This document shows positions 56,236 through 64,000 of a DNA stretch of 64,000 nt, piece by piece. Source of the DNA: Parelaphostrongylus tenuis (Eukaryota > Nematoda > Chromadorea > Rhabditida > Metastrongylidae); assembly GCA_019055375.1 (NCBI GenBank), contig JAHQIW010006982.1, forward strand, positions 62,001-126,000, read 5' to 3'. Position numbers and translations under genes: made by a program. How positions within the stretch are numbered: position 1 is the first letter of the stretch; each line of letters opens with the position of its first letter. The notes below the pieces were generated by a model that did no database searches, was not told where the DNA came from, and saw only the letters and a program-made list of their open reading frames with translations.

Positions 56236-56508
56236 GTGATCAACAAACTGACTTAATTACAAGAATGTTGATTAGTCAGTGTAAGGTAGTCAACTACAAT
56301 TGTACATCGCAATGATTTTCTATTTAGTGTTTAGTTCGATGAACAGCTGAAAAGAAAACTTGTTTACGCTTATAGTAAATTGCAGAAAAGTCCTGCCGTT
56401 TTAGAAAATGAAATTCACAGAAATATTTTGTGCAAACTTGAGCTCGTCAGAGAGCTCCCTTCTTTGTACATCGAGCGACATATTTATTTTGTCTGTACAG
56501 CCTTCACT

Positions 56509-56676
56509 ATGGAGCTGTCTACGGAAGAACTTCGTTTGTTTTTCCACTTTCACTGCGAATTAGGTGTCAGCGCTTCTGAGGCTCATCGACAAATCAGCAA
56601 GGCTTATAGTGACGAGATTTGCAATGTTTGTACAGCTCAACATTGGCTTAGGAAGCTCCGTGAAGAAGGAGGCTGA
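56509..56676 (+). pseudogene. mariner-like HTH fragment, third unit
   Basis: MELSTEELRLFFHFHCELGV and SEAHRQISKAYSDEICNVCT, ending QHWLRKLREEGG before TGA. It is slightly longer and closer to the mariner pattern (HW.RKLRE) than the arm copies, so the truncation point predates all three. Confidence 0.55.
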
Positions 56677-56689
56677 TTGACCAGCAATT

Positions 56690-57614
56690 GTCTTTATGTG
56701 GAAGGGGACTACTTCAACTATTGATTTGTCCTTGTTCAGGCTTATTTGGCGTACAAATAAATTTTCCCTGTACATTTTGTAAATTCGACAAACCTTCTTC
56801 TAAAACCGTTAGATCCAGAAGCCGCTCCCATCAGTGTCTACTAACCTTGAATAATCTTGTCTGAAAAGGATAAGTACTGAAAATATAAAACTTTGGAATC
56901 AGTACCTTAAATGATGACATAAATAAATAACTGATAAGAGTAACTGTGATTAAATAAAAATGAAGCGAGTAAAATAAGAAAAGTAAATAACTGAAGGAAA
57001 TGTAGAGACGTTACTTCAGCAGTAGTGTCGGGCGTATTTAAGTTCTGAAGATTTAGGCATGCATTTAACCGCATCTGCAACATTACAGAGGTGAGCAAAT
57101 GCATAATTGGCTTGACTAACACCTAACTGATGACGTGCGTGACTAACGCGGGACATGTGATCGAACAAACGGTCACTTACATGTCTGGAAACGGAATGTT
57201 CTTTACAACTTCGGTGATTCCAATCAGTATTAGCTTAATTTATGACTTAGCAAATAGCGCGTTGAAAGTGAAACTGTGGAGTCGACTTGAATCTTTGACT
57301 CTGAAGAAGACGAATACGCCCAAATGCAAACCAAATGGAGTTTTTTATCAACTCGGTGCTGAAATTTTTATTGGCATTTCATAACCCTTCATCTCTTCAC
57401 AGTGCTTTTTTCGCTCTGCAAATTGCAGCACTTCTGACGTAATCCGTTTTTTCATCTCATTCTTCAACGTCGGAGAATACTGGTTAAGCGCGTCTCCTTG
57501 CAGCCGCGAGGATGACCTGGCTCTGGCGTCCCATAGGGTTTTGTTGTTGACTGCCGGAGAGAATTGGAGGGTGGAGCTTGGCTTCACGCGGGCTGCGACA
57601 GGCATCACAACCAT
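56690..57614 (-). pseudogene. membrane-protein gene relic, third unit
   Basis: The minus strand retains a degraded basic segment (57614-57400), the hydrophobic segment around 57230-57060 (LILIGITEVVKNIPF, VKPIMHLLTSVMLQMR) and a second hydrophobic run (LQLFTFLILLASFLFNHSYS). The end of the tail is PNKPEQGQINS (near 56715). Several stops. Confidence 0.35.
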
Positions 57615-57955
57615 TCAGCCACTTCCATGTATGAGAGCTAAATTATAGTGGAAGTTTGATAACTGACAAAAAATTCTTTTCATTGTGCCGCTTCTAGCGA
57701 TTATGATGGTGTAAATACGTATCCAATAATGTTGAGTGTTGTGCAAAACTATGACATTTGGGGGAACCAAACCTGCATCCTCACTTTTCGGGGCATGTGC
57801 TGAACAATTTCATCATAGACGCCTTCTTTGCTATCAGTCTTTCTGCACTAAAACACAGAAATCTGTCAGCAGCCAACTGTCAATTGCCTGGGTAGCCATA
57901 TCGGCACTGATCACAGTATTTGGGGCATACATGATCAACAATAATTCTTTTTAGG

Positions 57956-58030
57956 GGTCGGTAGTGCGATTGGCTAGCACAGGCTTCCCTCGTAAAGGGT
58001 GAAACGCGGGTTCGATTCTCGTCCGATTCA
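57956..58030 (+). repeat. tRNA-like module 2, third unit
   Basis: GGTCGGTAGTGCGATTGGCT, CTCGTAA in the anticodon position, and GCGGGTTCGATTCTCG as T-arm, then ACTTTTGCGCATCACTCAAC as the shared tail. Confidence 0.5.
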
Positions 58031-58900
58031 CAACTTTTGCGCATCACTCAACATTATTGGATATTATCAACTGCTCACATTACTGTTCATATTCTACAAG
58101 TTGCTGCACGTGTTTTTTATGATCTTTGTCTCCACAAATGTGTTTTCTCATGATTTCTTCTTGATCTTCGTTCTTTTATTCTCAGTGAACGCGCCACTTA
58201 TTCTCCATCATCAAGTATAGTCAGAGATGATTGCATGCATAGGTGCACTCAGTGACTCGTGGTGTCCTCCGATGTACCAAGCTAGTGCTGTTATTGCTCC
58301 AAATAAGAGTGGAGTCCATTTATCAATCTTGGAGTGATGGATTTTTGTATGGACTTGGGAGCAGAGTCAAAAAAGAGACCATGGGCATATATATTCTCTT
58401 GACATTTATTCATTATTTGCGACTTTGCAGTCAGTGATCCCTCCGAGTTATCGCTTGCTTAAAAAACTGAAAGATTTTTGTATCTTCGATTAGATAAAGC
58501 CCATGTTAAGAACAAATCACAAGTTAAAATTATGTTGAGAAAGTACAGAAGCATCAATCTCGTCGTATCGTTGGATGGTTCTGAAATCAAAACAATCTAC
58601 CATGTGTACTTTGTCTTTGAATGGGTTCCACATCTCATTTGTATTCATTTCAGAGTAATAGCTTTTGCTGTACTATAAGAGCAATCATGGCACTTATTCG
58701 AATCATGCGTCTTCTCCACAGTGACGTTTTCGTCTATTTCTATTTCGCACTTCACTTATCTGACACCTAACGGACGGCTGTAGAAATCGATGCGTGCAAA
58801 GTGATTTGAGCGATTTCCGGTGTTTGAATGAAGTTTTTCTTCGTTTGGCAAAAATTTACGTGTTTCTTGTATCATTTTGATCGAATAAGATATTCTCTAC

Positions 58901-59188
58901 TCACTCATATGCTCTTCGTTTAGTTATACGTGTCCTCTGTAGAGAAATACTCTCGTTTTCTACGCAAATTACTGACACTTCATTCAATGAATTATATTGC
59001 ATTGTACAAAGTGGATCACAATGAATATCTTTAATTGTGCTCTTCTTTCGTTTTATACAAGACCCAAGAGTCATCATAGTAAATAAAAATTTGAGAACAG
59101 CTAGTATTTTACCAAAAATTACTATGACTATTGTTTTCGATAAGTGTTTATCGAAAACTCTCACTATAACTAAGTTTATATCAATCAT
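58901..59188 (-). CDS. unidentified membrane-protein-like open frame, copy 2
   Basis: A 95-codon minus-strand frame, MIDINLVIVRVFDKHLSKTI followed by the hydrophobic run VIVIFGKILAVLKFLFTMMT (about residues 21-40) and a basic, polar tail (SCIKRKKSTIKDIHCD). The first half is matched in frame by 17960-18075 on the plus strand, where a TGA ends it. Conservation across the two copies suggests real coding ancestry. The true 5' end and any exons are unknown, since upstream codons (59378-59193) are open in another frame. Confidence 0.4.
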   Translation of the reverse strand: MIDINLVIVRVFDKHLSKTIVIVIFGKILAVLKFLFTMMTLGSCIKRKKSTIKDIHCDPLCTMQYNSLNEVSVICVENESISLQRTRITKRRAYE

Positions 59189-60060
59189 TCGTTTATTTCC
59201 AAATATTCAGAGTTGAAGTAAGCGGGAAAGGTACAGTACTTATGGACAGCGGAAGAATTTTCAGCGGTAAGGGATAGCCACGTTTGAATAAAAGGCTTAG
59301 AACATCTGCATTATGCCAACTACTGGTCAGAATTATGTGTCGCCAGAAAAGTATTCTTGCTGCTTCCCTCTTATCCACCCATCTTTAAAAAAAGTTTTTT
59401 TGTTCCTTTTCGAGGTTTTAGTAATTAATCAGCAGCTCGAATCTTGAGAATCTGGAGGGTGTGTTTTATTTTTCAAATGGTTCAATATTATGCTGTAAGG
59501 GTGAAGCAAAATTTTCGGCACTTATATGTTAAACGGCGACAGATTTTTAAGTCGATCTCATTCGCTGGTTTGAATATTTTCACAGAAGTGTTAGTAATTA
59601 TTAGAAAGCTTAAATCCCTAACTACATCTTCGCATTGCTGGTTTTTCGAATCATCCTTTTATGTCGCTGTAGCTTCCAGAATTAGATTTCGTTTCTCACT
59701 CGCCTTTCAGTTTTGTCAAACCAAGCACATAAACTGCTGGAAGCACGAAAAACATACCAGCGTGTGGGCAATTTTGCTTAGCATCGGAATCTACGTTTAT
59801 GTCTGAAAGTGCTTTCGATGTGGTGAAAAAATCCTAAACTCAATTACAATATTTCAAACGGATCGGTCGTCCGCGCAGGCCCCGTTCCCCCGCTCCGTAA
59901 CCGGTAAACAAAGTAGCCGAAATGATTCGAGGCTGAGTAAAATGTGAAGGAAAGCCACAGCAACGACTTGTTAGTGAGATAATCGCCTGGTCTGCTGCGT
60001 AACTCGACAGTGATCTATCGCATTATGCGTTAAAACGGCGGCAAGTATTGTTATTTTATT
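58985..60060 (-). repeat. compound repeat, inverted partner of 16990-18160
   Basis: 59460-58985 reversed matches 17700-18160, and 60055-59640 reversed matches 16990-17450. GGCCCCGTTCCCCCGCTCCG and ATTATGCGTTAAAACGG are clear landmarks. The fold-back insertion at 17445-17700 is absent here. Confidence 0.65.
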
Positions 60061-60129
60061 GAGGCTTTTTTGCCGCATTGACAGAAGCTTTGCATAGAAA
60101 TGTGTAATTCTGAAGCAGTAGAGAGTTTT

Positions 60130-60720
60130 GTACACGGTGACATGCTTTGCGAGCTTCTAGCGATTTATACGCGTGGTAAAAATGAAGGTGAAATTCGAGT
60201 GAAAATTGAAATATTTTTCTGGATACTACAGCGTTGTGCAAGGATGTATCAAAAACAGGCGAGCTATAGATGTAGGCAGAGATTTCAGCTTTCGAATGAG
60301 CGCAAGTACTCCTACGAAAATTTTTTGTTTAGCTAATGAGATTGGCTTAAGAATTTGTAGCCGCTCAACATATAAGTACCAAATTTTCTTTCACACTCAG
60401 ACATCTTTAGCTGGACATAGGTTTTCAATCAGACTTTTAATAACCACTCGATAGCACCGATCTCTTTGATAGGCTTGCTTTTTGAGAAAGACTTTTAATT
60501 TCGTTGTTACAGCTAAAAGATTAATGAGTTTCGCACTCCGCGCCGTGTCGAACGCGCAGCGCAATTTACATGCGGCGTCCGGTGCGCGTCGACTATGAAA
60601 CTTGATAATCTTTTAACTGTCACGACAAACTAAGAAGTCTCTCTCAAAAAAACTATTCGTATTTTTGAATTTTTTGAGATTTGCGTCTTCGAATGGATGT
60701 GAAGGCCTGAGAGAAAAGTC
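60130..60720 (+). repeat. compound repeat, segment P, copy 2
   Basis: Same-strand match to 16420-17012. In this copy P faces the inverted Q segment, so the junction at about 60060-60130 is a rearrangement relative to the 16-17 kb copy. Confidence 0.7.
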
Positions 60721-61490
60721 GTGTCCAGCGAAAAATATTCAGATTTACAACACAGTTTTGTTCCTGTTGCTACCGCTCGCAAAGGGAATCTTCCCAGAGG
60801 CCAACACACAATTGAAATCCTCGATATTTGAACAATCGGTTGGTTGTTGAACGGCGACGGCTCGATGCTGATATTGCAATTTACACGCACATACCGTTGG
60901 AAGGCATACGGGCCGCATGTGAAATGTAATTTTAATTTCAGTGCTGCAGCGCCTTAAAGAAATTTCTCGGAAAATCAAAAACATTATTAACGTTTGCCGA
61001 AATTTGTGTTATCGAGGATATGCTGGATTTATTGAGGAGATGCTTTGCTCATTGAAAGGTGTTAGGTTCTAAATAGCATTTTTTCTAATACAGTGTACTA
61101 CAGAGACCTTATTTCTTAGAGAATTAAGCGGCAGAATAACTAACAAAATGCCTGGAAAGTGCGAAAAAGGTTTTTTTTATTATGAGCGTTGATAGGGGAA
61201 GTACCTTATCATACGCGATGATGAGCGCGCGCTCTTCCTGCACATACTCGAGTTACATATTAGAAAAACCTCCACATAGACCTCTATTAGAAATGTTGAG
61301 AAATTGTCGTAAATTTCGTTTATTATTGTCTCTTTGTTGAACACATATTGTGGTACACGAAGGGTACTTCTCATTTGAGCTGGGATGTGTTACTTAACTC
61401 GCTAGGCTATGATGTTGAGTCATTCAAAAAAACACCTTCGATTAAATTCGGTACAAAGTTTGTATGTAAACACCGAAGACTAAACTTTTT
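60721..61490. other. unassigned DNA
   Basis: The start (to about 60960) resembles 16250-16330 in small blocks (CAACAACAAGAACAAAAC-like). A minus-strand 64-codon frame at 61180 has no motif. Confidence 0.3.
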
Positions 61491-62430
61491 CACCTGACGC
61501 GAGGTACTATTCGTAATAGTAGTATCAACAGTGATAACAGTGTAGCTCGTTGATTGACGTTTCGGGGACCCTTCCTTCTTCAAAGCGTGGGCGTACGCTC
61601 TAACAATATTCGTATGAATCGGTGAAATGGCTCCGTCCCATAGGTCAAGTTATGAGATCGACCTCAAATGGGGCACCTGGTCTAACGTTCTGGTAACATA
61701 GTCGTCTTTCCGGTTTATTTTTGGAATCGTACCGTTTATCCAAAACACTTACGCGTTGATGTTTATGACCTTTGCACAAGGATTGAGACATTCGTCTGAC
61801 TCATTGTCTCTTATTTGGGTTGGAAACTTTTCTGACGGAGTAGATCGGACAGTGTGGATACTTTTTTAACACAGCTGGAGCTGCCGAGTCGGCAAACGAT
61901 GCATGTTTATTGCTTCCCAGTGCTGTAAAAGCAACTGGTGAATGGCTTACAAAGCAGAGTCATTCGACACGTTGGTATAAAGTATGACTACGTTGAAGTA
62001 CTCCATCACGTTTGCGTTGTTAGAGCGCTCAATTCGTAAACAACGCAGCAACATTTAGGTAATCCTGAAATAAGCCGGAATGCTCTTTAGCGAATGATTG
62101 GGCATTATCTTCATGAATGAAGTTATTCCACTGGTGGGTCGCCTATACAGCTATTTATGGGTGTAATAATTAATTCCGAAGAGTCGGTAGACGTGAAATG
62201 ATCAGTTAGTACTAGCTTATAAGTCCCAATGAGAAAGCACATCACTAGGCGTGCCGCAAATCAAATCGAAACAGAAGGATAAATGAATGAAGTTTTTGAC
62301 GATGATCAACTCTTGGGAGATGCTTCCTGCATTCGATTTCAATTTATAGCCTTGCTTGTGGTATTTACTGCTTCCAGATAAACGTGGTAGCAATTTACTG
62401 AACTCGTAGTGAAGGAGAACGTGATGGGCC
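61490..62430 (-). mobile_element. Penelope-like element H, 5'-truncated, third family
   Basis: The minus strand near 62030-61930 reads NVMEYFNVVILYTNVSNDSA, a palm motif. The endonuclease part (61880-61680) is mostly eroded. The 3' end (61660-61490, GAAGAAGG..CCCCGAAACGTCAATC reversed) matches 39905-40100 and 42780-42945 of the palindrome arms, so those arm segments are 3' ends of this PLE family. Confidence 0.65.
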
Positions 62431-64000
62431 ATGAACGCAAAATCAAATCATCGAGCTTCTCTGCAATGTGGGACACTGTGCACTACGCAGCGTGCGCTCT
62501 CAAATCAAATCAAGCTGAAAATAACAGATGATTTTGAACTTCACATTATACTACATTGGCTCATTCCTTATTCAGTTTTGTGATTGACTATTGATTTTCC
62601 TTGATTTGAAAGCCTATGAAGAAAGATATCTTCAGAATGTTTTTTGTGTTATTGATGTCTATATGACTAGGAATCACCACATGCGACCCATCTTTATCAT
62701 TAACGGATACGCTATGTTTTCAAACCTTATCAGATCTCAAAAATCTCGTATCCCATGTTTTGTGTTTCATTAAAGATGGAGATAAATCTTCTTACACGAT
62801 GAGAGTCGAAGTTTTTCGAAGCTTCGTTCGTAAATACCCGAAATTTCAAAATTTCAACACCACCATTGTTGGAGTACTGTTCTCTGAACAACGGTTGACG
62901 AACGGCTGTAGTGGTAATGCCTCCACTTTTTTTTCAGTCCCATGAAATGATTCAACTACAGCTTATTGAGACATCAATTTCGAAATTCGTGTAAACTGCA
63001 TGCGAGTCTGCACAAAGTTCCATCAGAAATGAGCTGAGTTGATAAGAAAATCAGGTTCAACTCTAACTGTGAGTGTGCATCTTTGAGAACAACCACGCGT
63101 TCTGAGACGCTAGACGTTGGCCTTCTTACACATTAATAACTCTTGTTCGACTAGATCAATCACCGATAACACTGTCTCGATATCACTTACAAGTTGCTTA
63201 ATTCAAATATTTGCGACTTGGAACTTTCTCTGCAGACATAGTTTAGCGTCACAGCGTGGTGTAGGTGACCAGATCAACTTTAGTGAAGTGGCTTCCGTGT
63301 CGTTTCTGTCGAAAAGAATAACAGTGTGTCAAAACCAAGCACTTTAACTTAAAGTAAGGGTGGTGTTTCTTCTTAGTTGGTTGAGAATAACTACATGATT
63401 GCATCTAAAAGGAATCAAAGTATTGCAACATAATTACCCGTCTGTTTCATTTACTCGCACTTCATTTATCTTTTATAAAGCTGCTTTTGAACTATATTTA
63501 TCACTGAAGAATTTCTTATAAATAGCAAATGATGCGACGACGACTGTTCCTTCAATTTTATTATCTGTAGGCAAAGCCTATGGACTGTTACGCTCCGTTT
63601 TGATCGATTCTTGTGAACACAATGAAGCTGAGATGGACATTTCATTCACTGACTACTAGCGCAATACCATTCACGTGGAAACGTGACTGCTTTTCGGAAC
63701 AAACTTCAACTGCTGATTTGCAGAATTTAGAAGTAAAGGTTCTCTGAATAGAATTCTCAAGCCATCGTCTATAAGTGAAAGTGTGGAACGACGAATGAGT
63801 TCTTCTTCTATTTAGTTGTAAAAATGCTGTAGTGCTAATGCCTCCTCAATTAATGAGTGCCAACTCGAGCGTTTGAGCAACTGAACACACAAAATGAGAT
63901 TAACCGATGTTGTGCGCTGTATTACCTAACGTGGTGCTCGAAACATCAAACTGAAATCGATGTTGATCTAAAAGTTAGGTAATTTCAAATCAGCTTGAGA
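62431..64000. other. unassigned DNA to the window end
   Basis: Frames of 60-76 codons on both strands lack recognised motifs and second copies. No repeat shared with the rest of the window was noticed. Confidence 0.4.

Larger units (their letters stand above)
55195..58765 (+). repeat. third, partial copy of the palindrome unit
   Basis: Collinear and same-strand with 36235-39690 of the left arm. It starts at AACCGTCGACGGTTGGCTG (left arm AACCGTTGACGGTTGGTTG) and includes both tRNA-like modules, exons 4-5 of the secreted gene, the mariner-like fragment and the membrane-protein relic. It ends with the CAGTGACGTTTTCGTCTATTTC stretch (left arm 39655). More diverged than the two arms are from each other. 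Confidence 0.8.

Noticed and set aside
57299..57335. Hammerhead-like motif in the third unit
   Set aside because: CTGAAGAAGACG..CGCCC resembles the PLE 3' end, but GAAA is AAAT and no stem I pairs. At best an eroded remnant.

Overview
This window looks like accessory chromosomal DNA of a clade V (strongylid, hookworm-like) nematode. The evidence is short exons with nematode-style splice signals (TTNCAG acceptors, GTAAGT or GTGAGT donors), a small secreted protein of a nematode type, and an interspersed load of decayed Penelope-like elements (PLE), piggyBac-like, mariner-like and RTE-like fragments and tRNA-derived SINEs. There is no bacterial gene organisation. I found no intact multi-exon host gene. 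Almost everything recognisable is a broken mobile element or a broken gene copy. Species and family names come from memory and reading alone; nothing was searched.

Layout. 0-0.7 kb: minisatellite and LTR-like DNA. 1.6-7.9 kb: three decayed PLE copies, two of them fused head to head. 8.4-9.4 kb: a SINE fragment and a 750-bp repeat that recurs at 40.7 kb. 10.4-14.9 kb: LTR-like DNA, a PLE endonuclease open frame, unassigned DNA, and a second head-to-head PLE pair. 15-18.2 kb: degenerate modules and a compound repeat that recurs, partly inverted, at 59-60.7 kb. 18.4-21.5 kb: a fold-back element, a SINE and a cysteine-rich 3' terminal exon. 22.4-25.5 kb: two more PLE copies. 25.6-28.3 kb: fold-back elements and a stray first exon of the secreted gene.

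28.27-54.67 kb is one imperfect palindrome about 26.4 kb long, with its axis near 41.73 kb. Each arm carries, from the outside in, an unidentified coding-like segment, a SINE, an inverted pair of piggyBac-like transposase relics, further coding-like exons, a five-exon secreted-protein gene, a mariner-like HTH fragment, a membrane-protein relic, tRNA-like modules and PLE 3' ends. The axis falls inside a head-to-head PLE junction. A third, partial copy of the same unit lies at 55.2-58.8 kb. The window ends with the inverted partner of the 17-kb repeat, another PLE copy (61.5-62.4 kb) and unassigned DNA.

How the pieces relate. Five-prime-truncated PLEs repeatedly lie head to head with their 3' ends outward, and the large palindrome has the same geometry at its centre, so PLE junctions are a plausible seed for the inverted duplication. 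Several PLE 3' ends also carry a sequence fitting a minimal hammerhead ribozyme core. The two arm copies of the secreted gene were broken by different lesions, and one SINE is present in only one arm. Both facts indicate that the arms have diverged for some time and are not simple assembly duplicates.
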